Below, piece by piece: positions 8,839 to 18,428 of a stretch of 64,000 bases of DNA. The translations under genes and the position numbers were made by a program. Below the pieces are notes generated by a model, which saw only the letters and a program-made list of their open reading frames with translations, searched no databases and was not told where the DNA came from. This stretch comes from DATFVA01 sp963764235 (GTDB lineage: Bacteria > Bacteroidota > Ignavibacteria > Ignavibacteriales > Ignavibacteriaceae), in the NCBI GenBank assembly GCA_963764235.1, contig CAVXRO010000004.1, positions 280,757 through 344,756 on the forward strand. The letters are read 5' to 3'. Position 1 is the stretch's first letter. Each line of letters starts with the position of its first letter.

Positions 8839-10377
8839 TTAATGGTTCCAGAGTTCACGGTCAAGACTCCGGTACTGAATTGCCTCGCTTATATGTTGAG
8901 GAAGTATATTTTCAGAACCTTCCAGATCCGCAATTGTTCTGCTGACTTTCAAAATCCTGTCATATGCTCTGGCAGAGAATCCCAGTTTCGTCATTGCCAT
9001 TTTCATCAGTTCTGAACCAGCAGAATCCAGTCTGCAGAATTGTCTGATTTCTCTTGAACCCATATCACCATTATTATATAGATTTTTTAGTCCTGAGAAG
9101 CGTTTTAATTGTACTTCCCTCGCTTTTATAACCCTTTCACGTATCCGGGCAGAGGTTTCACCCTTTACTTCAGACGAAAGATCCTTGTACTTTACAGCGG
9201 GCACCTCAATGTGTATATCGATCCTGTCCAGCAAAGGACCGGATATTTTAGCCATATAACGCTGAATCTGGGGAGGAACACAGGTACATTCTTTAGAGGG
9301 ATCCGTATAGTATCCACAGGGACAGGGATTCATTGCAGCGGCAAGCATAAAGTTTGCCGGAAATTCGAGGGAGAGTTTAGAGCGGCTGACTGTAACTTTT
9401 CCATCCTCGAGAGGCTGCCTCAATACTTCCAGTACATTCTTCCTGAATTCAGGGAGTTCATCAAGAAATAAAACACCATAATGGGCATACGAAACTTCAC
9501 CCGGTCTCGGAAACGAACCTCCTCCTACCATTGCCGCATCCGAAACAGTATGATGGGGATTTCTGAAAGGACGCTCCATAACAATTGCTTTATCTTTTGG
9601 AAGTATCCCTGCAACCGAATGGATCTTTGTTGTCTCCAGGGCTTCCTCAAAGGTCATAGGGGGAAGTATAGAAGGAATTCTTCTGGCCAGCATTGTTTTG
9701 CCCGAACCGGGCGGTCCGATCATCAGAATATTGTGCGATCCGGCAGCTGCAACCTCAATTGCACGCTTAACATTTTCCTGCCCTCTTACGTCCGAAAAGT
9801 CGATGTGATATTGATTTACTCTTGAAAACAGGCAATGGACTTCTGTTTCAGTTTTTTCCTTCCGGATTTCATCATTCAGAAATTTTATTACTTCTGACAA
9901 ATCTTCCATTCCATAAACGTCTATACCATCTACAATCGAAGCTTCATCAGCAGATTCTTTAGGAAGAATTATTCTTTTTATTTTCCGCTTACGGGCTTCG
10001 ACTGCAATAGGCAAAGCTCCTTTTACCGGTCTAAGCCTGCCGTCGAAAGCTAGTTCGCCTAAAAAAACGGTGTCGCTTAAATCGGATTTTTTTATGCCTT
10101 CAGTAGCTGCAAGAAGTCCGATAGCTATCGGCAAATCAAATGAACTTCCTTCTTTTTTTACGTCGGCTGGGGCAAGGTTTACGGTAATTCTCCTTTTAGG
10201 AAATTCGATTCCGATGTTTTTAATAGAAGTTGATACTCTCTCCCTACTTTCTTTCACAGCACTGTCAGGGAGACCAACAATTGTAAACCCGGGTATTTTT
10301 TTTTCTACGTTTGTTTCCACTTCAACCAGGTATGCATCGATACCATAAGTTGCACTAGAATAAATTTTTGAGAGCAT
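8839..10377 (-). CDS. comM: ComM/YifB family Mg-chelatase-like AAA ATPase
   Basis: Hexameric AAA+ helicase; in Vibrio and other naturally transformable bacteria ComM drives branch migration while incoming DNA integrates. All three parts are present in 512 residues: N-terminal ChlI-like domain (IVGLPDSAVKESRERV), the AAA core with Walker A GPPGSGKT near residue 220, Walker B LFLDELPEF and the AAAMNPCPCGYY insertion, and the C-terminal domain ending near SEAIQYRSLDRELW. It stands alone between a tRNA block and a secreted protein. Whether this organism is naturally transformable cannot be told from the window. Confidence 0.93.
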   Translation of the reverse strand: MLSKIYSSATYGIDAYLVEVETNVEKKIPGFTIVGLPDSAVKESRERVSTSIKNIGIEFPKRRITVNLAPADVKKEGSSFDLPIAIGLLAATEGIKKSDLSDTVFLGELAFDGRLRPVKGALPIAVEARKRKIKRIILPKESADEASIVDGIDVYGMEDLSEVIKFLNDEIRKEKTETEVHCLFSRVNQYHIDFSDVRGQENVKRAIEVAAAGSHNILMIGPPGSGKTMLARRIPSILPPMTFEEALETTKIHSVAGILPKDKAIVMERPFRNPHHTVSDAAMVGGGSFPRPGEVSYAHYGVLFLDELPEFRKNVLEVLRQPLEDGKVTVSRSKLSLEFPANFMLAAAMNPCPCGYYTDPSKECTCVPPQIQRYMAKISGPLLDRIDIHIEVPAVKYKDLSSEVKGETSARIRERVIKAREVQLKRFSGLKNLYNNGDMGSREIRQFCRLDSAGSELMKMAMTKLGFSARAYDRILKVSRTIADLEGSENILPQHISEAIQYRSLDRELWNH

Positions 10378-10486
10378 TTCCCTTTTTGTCAGGTAAAGTA
10401 TTTAGAACAACCCAAATATAGACCTAAATTGTAAAAAAGTAAATTATGTAAAGAGGATTAGAACTAAAATGAAGTACGAATGCAGC

Positions 10487-12178
10487 TTATTTGGTGAGAA
10501 TCATCTTTTTTGTATTCGAAAAATGGGGAGTAGAAACCTTGTAAAGATAAACTCCTGAGGAAAGTTCAGAAGCATCGAATGAAAATTTATGCGTGCCGCT
10601 TGTCAAAAAACCTTTATACAACCTTGTAATTTCTTTTCCTTCAAGATTATAAACCGTGATCTCAACGTCAGTATCTTCAAGTAAATCAACAACAATACTC
10701 GTGCGGGGATTAAAAGGATTAGGATAATTCTGCTCAACAATAAAAGGTTCTGTTATACCCTGCCCTATTTTTACTTGCGACGAATAGACTTCTGAACCAT
10801 CTTTATTTATTTGTTTTATTCTGTAATACACGATTTCAGCTGAAGGATCTTTCCCATCAAATAACGTATATTTTTTCTCATATGAATTATCAGCTTCAAC
10901 CGAAGAAACCGTTATGAACTCCGTATTATTAACAGATTTCTCAAGAATGTAAGTCCGGGCCTGCATATAATCACCCCCGCTCCAGCTGAGTTCATATACA
11001 TTCCCGAGCATATCAATATTTATTTCAGGGGCGCGGGCAAATACAGGGGCATCAGACTTTACAAAATTGACAGAATTATAATCAATTATAGCTTCACTGC
11101 CGGACCTATAAAGTTCATCTTCATTATCAAAATTATACTGATAGAGCACACGGGAATTTCCGGAGATGAAATTCAGGTAGTTTTTATTAATAAAAGATAA
11201 TTCAATATCATCCTTGAAATCAAGAAATCTCAATACATCAATCTGGAAAGATTTATTATGTGAATCATTCCTCAAAATCCATCGCAGATCTGAAGGCTGG
11301 AGAACAGAAGGAATTTCAAAGTTCCCAATAAAGGTGTTACCGCAGAATAATTTCAGTTTATGATCATTAAAAGAAGATAGCAGCGATATATGATACCAGT
11401 TTCCACGACTTATAAAATAAGGGTTAACTACTTCAGCAGGCACTCTATTCTTAGAATCCAATGTAATCATCTGGAACTGGTTCGTTGAGATCTTCCAGAG
11501 GATTTCACCTGTCTGCTTATCAATAATTCTAAGGAAATCAGTCTGTTTATTATTTAATTTTATCCAGAATTCAGTGAGCAGATTTTTATTTTCATCATTT
11601 ACATCAGGGGTTATTGTAAATTCTGACCCTGGAGTCAACTGCAGTGAATTTCCGGCAAACCTTTGGGGTTTATAGAATTTCAGAGAGACTGTAGAGAATC
11701 TGAGAGTGTCCTCTGACTCAGATAAAGGAGAGGACTGAAGATAACCCAATATATTATCCTCTGACTTAAAGATACCAGCAAATTTAATACTACCTGACTC
11801 CGCATTATCTGCTTTCAGGGTAAAAATCAGTTGAAAATAGTCCCTGAATGTAATTCTGTTTTTAACAAAATCAATTTCTGCCTTAAACAGCGGACCGTCT
11901 TCGTTTTCTGAAGCAATTTGCCTGCAGGGAATATCAGACGTTGTATCAAAGGAACGGAGTTCAAGTTTTCTGAAATTTATTCTCTCAGGAAGGATAAAAT
12001 ATAAAACCAGTTTTTCTGTGAGGTCCGAGGGATTTGAGGCAACCAGGGATATATCAAACGAGGAGGTGGATGAAATATTGGCTGGAAAAGCTAATTTATA
12101 GCCTTTTTCCTGCATATTCTGTCCAAAAACAGAAATTGCTGCGAATATGATAAATAATATGTAAAACCTTCTATACAT
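10487..12178 (-). CDS. Secreted protein with LamG-like domain and T9SS sorting tail
   Basis: A 563-residue exported protein of unknown role. Residues 1-19 form a signal peptide ending in a VFGQ-type cleavage site. A region near 200-330 (FWIKLNNKQ, GNWYHISLLSS, KLKLFCGN) looks like a concanavalin/LamG fold. Near 395-465 a fibronectin-like stretch (YELSWSGGDYMQARTYILEKS) follows. The last 80 residues are a type A sorting domain (NYPNPFNPRTSIV, FDASELSSGVYLYKVS, KKMILTK). T9SS would carry it across the outer membrane. I see no Shine-Dalgarno sequence before the ATG. No enzyme motif is recognised. Confidence 0.85.
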   Translation of the reverse strand: MYRRFYILFIIFAAISVFGQNMQEKGYKLAFPANISSTSSFDISLVASNPSDLTEKLVLYFILPERINFRKLELRSFDTTSDIPCRQIASENEDGPLFKAEIDFVKNRITFRDYFQLIFTLKADNAESGSIKFAGIFKSEDNILGYLQSSPLSESEDTLRFSTVSLKFYKPQRFAGNSLQLTPGSEFTITPDVNDENKNLLTEFWIKLNNKQTDFLRIIDKQTGEILWKISTNQFQMITLDSKNRVPAEVVNPYFISRGNWYHISLLSSFNDHKLKLFCGNTFIGNFEIPSVLQPSDLRWILRNDSHNKSFQIDVLRFLDFKDDIELSFINKNYLNFISGNSRVLYQYNFDNEDELYRSGSEAIIDYNSVNFVKSDAPVFARAPEINIDMLGNVYELSWSGGDYMQARTYILEKSVNNTEFITVSSVEADNSYEKKYTLFDGKDPSAEIVYYRIKQINKDGSEVYSSQVKIGQGITEPFIVEQNYPNPFNPRTSIVVDLLEDTDVEITVYNLEGKEITRLYKGFLTSGTHKFSFDASELSSGVYLYKVSTPHFSNTKKMILTK

Positions 12179-12216
12179 GTGGGAGCGAAGTTAAGAACAA
12201 AAAAGAACTCCTCCAA

Positions 12217-12711
12217 TTATTTATAGCTCCTGAGAAAATTGATTCGGTCCTGGAGCTGATGAACCGGAACCAATAATTTATCTTTTCCATAGATTGCTTC
12301 TTCCCGGTTTGAAAAAGCCAGTTCGTAATCTTTACTCATAACTATCGCCTCTTCGGGACAAACCTCTTCACAAAAACCGCAAAAAATGCATCGAATCATA
12401 TTTATTTCGAACTTTTCCGGATAACGCTCCTTCTCCCTGTCAGTTTCCGCGGCCTGAACTTCGATTGCCAGGGCAGGGCAAACTCTTGAACAGAGTCCGC
12501 ATGCAACGCATCTTTCTTCACCATTCTCCTCCATTACCAGCACAGGCCGTCCGCGATAAGAAGCAGCCGGGATAAACTTTTCCTCGGGGTATTTCATAGT
12601 GAATTTGGGCTTAAACATATTTTTCAAAGTCAGGCTCAATCCTTTCACTATTTCGGGAATATAAATCCTTTCCCAGAATGTCAAATCTTTCTGTCTCTTC
12701 TTAACAGCCAT
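12217..12711 (-). CDS. nuoI: NADH-quinone oxidoreductase subunit I
   Basis: Subunit of respiratory complex I carrying clusters N6a and N6b. Two ferredoxin motifs are complete: CVACGLCSRVCP and CIFCGFCEEVCPEEA. It is 164 residues from the ATG at 12711; a TTG directly before it would leave only two bases after GGAGAA, whereas the ATG has five bases after GGAG, so I chose the ATG. It lies 68 bases after nuoH and ends the nuoGHI run. Confidence 0.96.
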   Translation of the reverse strand: MAVKKRQKDLTFWERIYIPEIVKGLSLTLKNMFKPKFTMKYPEEKFIPAASYRGRPVLVMEENGEERCVACGLCSRVCPALAIEVQAAETDREKERYPEKFEINMIRCIFCGFCEEVCPEEAIVMSKDYELAFSNREEAIYGKDKLLVPVHQLQDRINFLRSYK

Positions 12712-12778
12712 CAATTCTCCGAATTTTCAAAATCTCAGTGTTAATGAATAACTAAATAACTATTAAAATTCAATTATA

Positions 12779-13816
12779 TTATAATTTAAACAGCATTATA
12801 AGAATTGCCACCCATATAATATTAATTAAAGAAAGCGGGAACATAACTTTCCATCCGAGGTTCATCAACTGATCATACCTGAATCTAGGCAGGCTCCACC
12901 TGACCCAAATGAAAAAGAATAGAAGTGCTCCGACTTTAATCATAAACATCAGGACCTGAATAAGTATCACCAGTCCGTTCGACAGGCCAAGTGTATATAC
13001 GTTTACAAAAGGAAGATTATATCCTCCAAGGTAAAGTGTAACTATCATAGCACTGGCAATTATCATATTTGCGTATTCTGCCAGGAAAAATCCCGCAAAC
13101 TTCATACTGCTGTATTCTGTGTGAAATCCGCCGACAAGCTCAGGTTCAGCTTCGGGTAAATCGAATGGCAAACGGTTTGTCTCTGCAAATGCCGAAACCA
13201 CGAATGTTATAAATCCGAGAGGCTGAATCCATGCATTCCATAACCATGCACCTTGTGATTCAACGATAGCATAGGGTCTGAGTGATTCGGCAAGCAATAA
13301 AACCCCCCCGATAGAAAATCCCATTGAGATTTCGTAGGATATCATCTGGGCGGATGATCTGATTCCTCCAAGCAGTGAATATTTGCTTCCGGATGACCAA
13401 CCGGCAAAAGTAATAGCGTAAACTCCTAATGAGGTAAGAGCCAGAACATAAAGAACCCCCATATTTATATCGGCTACCACCAGGGGGATGGAATATCCGA
13501 ACACATTCAGCGTACCGGCAATCGGTATAACAGCGTAGGTTGTAAATGCAACAAACAACGCAATTATGGGAGCCAGTGTATGAATAGGTTTATTAGCAAT
13601 TACCGGAACAATATCCTCTTTCAATAATAGCTTTAGAACATCTGCAAAAGGCTGAAGTACACCTTCCCAGCCTACCCGGTTTGGCCCGAGTCTGTTCTGA
13701 GCCCATGCACTGATCCTGCGCTCAAAATAAACCAGGTATGAAACCGTTAGAAGCATTACGGTTACAATGATCAGAATTTTTATCAGACTGATTATAATTA
13801 TTTCCCAGATGTTCAC
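12779..13816 (-). CDS. nuoH: NADH-quinone oxidoreductase subunit H
   Basis: Membrane subunit at the junction of the arms of complex I, forming part of the quinone site. It has 345 residues and about eight membrane helices; the family signatures ERRISAWAQNRLGPNRVG (residues 32-49), AETNRLPFDLPEAEPELVGGF (about 210-230) and VRWSLPRFRYDQLM (about 305-318) are intact. The start is GTG at 13816 with GGAGA seven bases upstream. It follows nuoG by 13 bases. Confidence 0.97.
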   Translation of the reverse strand: MNIWEIIIISLIKILIIVTVMLLTVSYLVYFERRISAWAQNRLGPNRVGWEGVLQPFADVLKLLLKEDIVPVIANKPIHTLAPIIALFVAFTTYAVIPIAGTLNVFGYSIPLVVADINMGVLYVLALTSLGVYAITFAGWSSGSKYSLLGGIRSSAQMISYEISMGFSIGGVLLLAESLRPYAIVESQGAWLWNAWIQPLGFITFVVSAFAETNRLPFDLPEAEPELVGGFHTEYSSMKFAGFFLAEYANMIIASAMIVTLYLGGYNLPFVNVYTLGLSNGLVILIQVLMFMIKVGALLFFFIWVRWSLPRFRYDQLMNLGWKVMFPLSLINIIWVAILIMLFKL

Positions 13817-13829
13817 TGTAAGATCTCCG

Positions 13830-15512
13830 TTATACTTTTACTGGTTCTTTTGTGAATTTTCCTTTTAATTGAGCACCGAGCTCTCCGATATCATCATAAT
13901 CAAGTCCTTTAAATGCGTCAATATTTCTGGCCATCTCATCAAAAACTTCTTCTGCCAAATCAAATTTCAGCTTATTTCCTGAAGCATTTGAAACCATTAC
14001 GAGAAGTTTCCAGGTTGAAAATGCATCGTGTTTATTTTTTTCAGCCCAACGGTCGAACTTAGTTCCGAATTTATCGAGACGGCTCATCATCATACCCTCG
14101 AGGGCACGGTCGACATTAACGGTCGCAACTGCAGGTCTAATCCGTTGAACTCTTCCCTGGAAATTAACCATCGTTCCATTCTTCTCAGCATAAGTTGCAG
14201 CAGGAAGGATTATATCAGCCAGGACTGCTGTTTTATTCATATTAGTTGCATGCATTATAAAAAGATCGAGTTTTGCAAAGATTTCCTCCAGTTCCGGTCT
14301 CTCGCTCACCAGGTCATCTTCAATATGGTATAATGCTTTAATTTTTCCTTTTCTTATTCCATCTAAAATACCTTCAAAGTTTAATCCGTCTTTAGAAGGG
14401 ACCACCCCGATAAGTTCAGCACCAAGTGAATTGGGTGTAACATCCTCCCTGCGGAGGATCTGGTCTTCAAATGAAGGATCTATTTTCCTCATAAAATCGA
14501 TATGTTTCGAACCTGTCATCCTTGCAAATTTAGCAAGCATATAATTATCTTCATTTGTGGCGTAAGCAGAACCTATAAATGCGATTTCCTCTTTATTGAA
14601 TTTCTTCAGTTCTTTAGCTACAGCAGAAACTGCTTCATCAAGGCTTGTCTTTCCAAGGACACCCTCTTTTCTCACATATGGACCATCCACCCTGTCTTTG
14701 GCATTTACAAACTTGAAAGTATTTATTCTTCCATGGTCGCACATCCAGTAGCTGTTAACCTCTTCATTAAGCCTCGGAGTTAAACGGAGGATCTTATTAT
14801 TTCTTACCCAGAGTTCAGTATTGCAACCTCTTGCGCAGCCGATACAAATGGATTTGTTAGCAGACATATCCCACACTCTTGCCTGAAAGCGGAAGTCACG
14901 ATTTGTAAGAGCACCTACAGGACAGATATCAGTAGTATTAAGCGAATAAGGATTGTCCATCTCCTCTCCCGGGTACGTAACAATAGTCACCCTATCGCCG
15001 CGTTTAATAAAAGTAAGTTCGGGATCCTTTGCAATCTCTTCACAAAAGCGAATACAGCGTGAGCAGGAAATACATCTCTCAGCATCAAACATTACATAAG
15101 GACCGAGGGGAACTCTTTTATCTTTATGATTCTTTTCTTCAACGAACCTGCTCTCGCCCGATCCATGAGAATAAGCATAATCCTGAAGTTTACATTCGCC
15201 CGCCTCATCGCAGATCGGACAGTCAAGCGGATGGTTTATCAGGAGAAATTCCATCACTGCATTCCTGGCTGCCAGCGCATTTTCTGAAGCGGTATGAACA
15301 ACCATACTGTCGGCTGCAAGGGTTGCGCAGGCTATCACAAGTTTCGGCATTTTTTCAACTTCAACGAGACAAACGCGACAGTTCCCGGAAACTGTTAGTT
15401 TGGGATGCCAGCAGAAATGAGGTATTGTAATACCATTATCCCCTGCGGCTTCTATAATCGTCTGTCCCTGGGTGAATTCTATTTCTTTTCCATCTATAAC
15501 TAGTTTGGGCAT
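13830..15512 (-). CDS. nuoG: NADH-quinone oxidoreductase subunit G
   Basis: Iron-sulfur subunit of complex I. N-terminal [2Fe-2S] domain (HFCWHPKLTVSGNCRVCLVE with a fourth Cys near residue 62), then a His/Cys-ligated cluster region (HPLDCPICDEAGECKLQDY), a ferredoxin-like motif CISCSRCIRFCEE and CIGCARGCNTEL for a further cluster. The molybdopterin-type C-terminal half is shortened; the total of 560 residues is well below the roughly 900 of the E. coli protein. The upstream neighbour is an aminotransferase, not nuoF, so the complex I genes are split in this genome. Confidence 0.94.
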   Translation of the reverse strand: MPKLVIDGKEIEFTQGQTIIEAAGDNGITIPHFCWHPKLTVSGNCRVCLVEVEKMPKLVIACATLAADSMVVHTASENALAARNAVMEFLLINHPLDCPICDEAGECKLQDYAYSHGSGESRFVEEKNHKDKRVPLGPYVMFDAERCISCSRCIRFCEEIAKDPELTFIKRGDRVTIVTYPGEEMDNPYSLNTTDICPVGALTNRDFRFQARVWDMSANKSICIGCARGCNTELWVRNNKILRLTPRLNEEVNSYWMCDHGRINTFKFVNAKDRVDGPYVRKEGVLGKTSLDEAVSAVAKELKKFNKEEIAFIGSAYATNEDNYMLAKFARMTGSKHIDFMRKIDPSFEDQILRREDVTPNSLGAELIGVVPSKDGLNFEGILDGIRKGKIKALYHIEDDLVSERPELEEIFAKLDLFIMHATNMNKTAVLADIILPAATYAEKNGTMVNFQGRVQRIRPAVATVNVDRALEGMMMSRLDKFGTKFDRWAEKNKHDAFSTWKLLVMVSNASGNKLKFDLAEEVFDEMARNIDAFKGLDYDDIGELGAQLKGKFTKEPVKV

Positions 15513-15563
15513 TCTGAGTATTTACTCCTGAATTCTTGATTTTATTAACTAATTTATTGAAAC

Positions 15564-16781
15564 CTATTTCCCGACAGCTTCGTGCTCTTCTATGAATTTC
15601 TCAGTAAAACGGGCTATGTTATTATAAGCCTTAATGAGAATATCTTCAGGCGGCAGGAATACCACTCTGAAATGATTCGTACCGGGAACCTGACCGAAAC
15701 CAGATCCAGGGACAACAACCACACCCGTCTCCCTGATAAGTTCAGCAACAAAAATATTGTCGGGAGTATTAATATGTAGTCTTGGAAATGCATAAAAAGC
15801 GCCTTCCGGTTTTACGCAGGAAATTCCGGGAATTGCATTGAGCATTTCCACGGTCATATCTCTCCTTGAAGTCAGTTTCTGATTTGCTGTTACAAGGTGC
15901 GACTGGTCTCCATCCAGTGCCGTAGGAATCGCATACTGCTCGGGGTGATTAGCGGAAAGTCTGGCACGGAGCAGTTTGTTTATTGCTTCGATATAGTCTT
16001 TTAGTACTGCTCTGTCTCCGCTGACTATACCCCATCCTATTCTGAAACCAGGAACCATATAATTTTTGGATAAACCGCCGAAGGTTACCATAGGAGCTTC
16101 GCTGTCGAGGGAGGCTATAGAAGTATGATTTCCTCCTTCAAACAAAAGCTTATCATAAATTTCATCGGCAAAAATAATAAGGTTGTTATCCTTAGCTATC
16201 TTTATAAGTTCCTCAAGCGTATCCTGACTGCAATTTGAACCCGTAGGATTATTCGGATTTATAATTATAATGGCGCGGGTTTTATCATTTATTTTACTGC
16301 GTATGTCATCAAGATCCGGCTGCCAGCCGTTTTCCTCATTCAGGTAATAAGGGTTTTCCATATTCTGAAGCTTACTTGCGATAGCGGTATAAAGCGGATA
16401 ACCTGGAGTAGGAGTCAGGACATTTTCTCCTTGGTTCACAAGGGCAGTCAGACAAATATCGATCGCTTCGCTCGCCCCTGTAGTTATAAAAATGTCCTGC
16501 ACATTTCTAATATTTTTGCGTTCCGCTTCTTTAGCAATTGAATCAAGTGCGGGTTTTATTCCAGAAGAAGGTGAGTATCCATTATAATTGCTGAGCATTG
16601 CCTTATAAGTAGCCTCAACCATATGCCTGGGCGGGGCAAAATCGAATAAGTTAGGATCGCCTATATTGAGATAAAGCATCTCTTTACCTGTCTTTGCAAC
16701 TTCATTTGCAAGCACAACTATATCACGTACAGCGTACGTAATATTTTTTGTTCTTACCGCAGGTCTTATTGTTCTGCTCAT
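15564..16781 (-). CDS. alaA: PLP-dependent aminotransferase, AlaA type
   Basis: Class I/II aminotransferase of 405 residues, resembling E. coli AlaA (YfbQ), which makes alanine from pyruvate and glutamate. Matching blocks: LNIGDP near 40, INPNNPTGSNCS near 180, FADEIYDKLLFEG near 205, the PLP lysine in GGLSKNYMVPGFRIGWG near 240, RLSANHPEQYAIPTAL and CVKPEGAFYAFPR. It lies 51 bases upstream of nuoG on the same strand and may be cotranscribed. The substrate is inferred from resemblance and could be another neutral or aromatic amino acid. Confidence 0.8.
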   Translation of the reverse strand: MSRTIRPAVRTKNITYAVRDIVVLANEVAKTGKEMLYLNIGDPNLFDFAPPRHMVEATYKAMLSNYNGYSPSSGIKPALDSIAKEAERKNIRNVQDIFITTGASEAIDICLTALVNQGENVLTPTPGYPLYTAIASKLQNMENPYYLNEENGWQPDLDDIRSKINDKTRAIIIINPNNPTGSNCSQDTLEELIKIAKDNNLIIFADEIYDKLLFEGGNHTSIASLDSEAPMVTFGGLSKNYMVPGFRIGWGIVSGDRAVLKDYIEAINKLLRARLSANHPEQYAIPTALDGDQSHLVTANQKLTSRRDMTVEMLNAIPGISCVKPEGAFYAFPRLHINTPDNIFVAELIRETGVVVVPGSGFGQVPGTNHFRVVFLPPEDILIKAYNNIARFTEKFIEEHEAVGK

Positions 16782-16829
16782 TTTATTGTTCTGATTAATT
16801 AAATATTAATTAAGGTAATACTTCAATCC

Positions 16830-18086
16830 TCAGGCTGCAGATTTTAATATTGTGTCTTTGGATTTAATAATAATCTTAATAAATGTGTCTTCATCAAGCA
16901 GTTTGTTCGCAAGTTCGAGAATATCCTCTCTCGTTACAGAATCGATCTCCCTGATGATTTCATCTGTACTCTTTATCCTGTTATAATATAATTCCGATTG
17001 GGCCATTCTGAACATCCTGTTAGAGGTATTCTCCAGACTCAGAAGGAAATGCCCTTTCATCGCTTCTTTAGCCTTTTTCAACTCTCTCTCTGAAACTTTA
17101 TTATTCCTCATTTTTCTGAATTCTCTGTCAACTATTGACAGTGCTTTATCCATCATCTTCTCATTCGTAGATAAGTAAACCCCGAATGACGAAACATCAT
17201 AAAAAGAATTAAGAAAGGAATTTACCTGATAAGCTATACCGTTACGTTCCCGTATTGACTGAAACAGCCTGGAACTGCTTCCTTCCCCAAGTACCTGGGT
17301 AAGCACAGCAGCTTTATTTCTTAACTCACTTTTATATCCATAAGTTGATTTGCCTATTATGGCATGCACCTGCTGAATTTCCTTGTCAATCAGTTCAACC
17401 TTTGCCGGGAGCGCTGTGTGATTATAAAATCTTCTTTTTACACCTGAGGTTCCAAGATCTTTTGAAAAGTATTTTTCAATGAGTTTAACGATCTTATCGT
17501 GTTCCACGGCTCCGGATGCGGCAATCAACATTTTGTTGAACCCGTATTTTTCTTTCACAAAATGAAACAGATCGTTTTGGTTAAAACCGCGGATATTTTT
17601 TTCAGTCCCGATTATTGGAAGACTCAGACTGTTTCCCGCATATATCAATTCCTCAAACTTATCGAAAATTAATTCCTCGGGATTATCTTCAATATCATTC
17701 AGTTCATCAACTATTACGCTGGCTTCTTTCTTTATTTCAACGGGCTTAAAGGTTGGGTTCTGAATCATGTCTGATAGAACATCGAAAGTTTTACCAATAT
17801 GATTTGCCAGACCTCTTCCATAGTAGCATGTATGTTCCTTGGAAGTAAATGCGTTAAGGTACCCTCCTGTTGATTCAATTTCATTGGCTATTCTACCTGC
17901 CGTACGCTTCCTTGTGCCTTTAAACAGCATATGTTCGATAAAATGAGAGATCCCATTATTGCTGAAATTTTCATCACGCGTGCCGATGTTAAACCAGAAT
18001 CCGAGTGAAAATGATTTTACATAGGGTATGGTTTCTGTCAGAACTTTAATACCGTTAGGCAGGACTGTCTTCTTATACTGATTCAA
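16830..18086 (-). CDS. M16 family zinc peptidase (processing-peptidase type)
   Basis: Insulinase-family metallopeptidase of 418 residues. The inverted zinc motif HFIEH (in GISHFIEHMLFKGT) lies near residues 47-51, with the downstream glutamate in the VIVDELNDIEDNPEELIFD segment. The second half carries the inactive partner fold (GEGSSSRLFQSIRERNGIAYQVNS). The start is TTG at 18086; no closer ATG precedes the conserved KTVLPNGIKVLTE. It precedes the aminotransferase by 48 bases. The likely substrates are peptides or proteins of the cell envelope; nothing in the sequence narrows this. Confidence 0.9.
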   Translation of the reverse strand: MNQYKKTVLPNGIKVLTETIPYVKSFSLGFWFNIGTRDENFSNNGISHFIEHMLFKGTRKRTAGRIANEIESTGGYLNAFTSKEHTCYYGRGLANHIGKTFDVLSDMIQNPTFKPVEIKKEASVIVDELNDIEDNPEELIFDKFEELIYAGNSLSLPIIGTEKNIRGFNQNDLFHFVKEKYGFNKMLIAASGAVEHDKIVKLIEKYFSKDLGTSGVKRRFYNHTALPAKVELIDKEIQQVHAIIGKSTYGYKSELRNKAAVLTQVLGEGSSSRLFQSIRERNGIAYQVNSFLNSFYDVSSFGVYLSTNEKMMDKALSIVDREFRKMRNNKVSERELKKAKEAMKGHFLLSLENTSNRMFRMAQSELYYNRIKSTDEIIREIDSVTREDILELANKLLDEDTFIKIIIKSKDTILKSAA

Positions 18087-18428
18087 AATATCAAAAATCT
18101 CTAAAATTTTTCAAAAAAACGTTTTCAAATATAGAGAATTGGCCTCCGGCAGTCAAGGTAAGTTATGCTGTAAGTCGCCAGCCTTGAGGAATGCAAAAAA
18201 GCCGGATTTCTGCCTTTTCGAGCTTTTTCCATACGCATGTGGACCTAATGTACCAGCCAGCCTTCAGCATACTGCCTTTTGCCTCTAATTTCGACTTTCG
18301 AGCGTATGTGAAGCGTATCTGAAATGCAGTTAGATGCTTAATATCCCCGGAGAAGAGGGTTGGATTTTAAGAATTCCGGGCTAGTAGTACTCCTCAGATA
18401 CGCTCTACAAAAGTTTTTAGTTCGGGAT
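18087..18428. other. Gene-free stretch with repeated 11-mers
   Basis: No gene is seen in these 342 bases. Two near-identical tandem 11-mers, AGCGTATGTGA (18301-18311) and AGCGTATCTGA (18312-18322), are matched by an exact inverted copy of the second, TCAGATACGCT, at 18394-18404. CCCGGA and TCCGGG between them can also pair. The stretch separates a T9SS gene, which ends at 18429, from the M16 peptidase start; no T-run marks it as a normal terminator. Confidence 0.4.
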
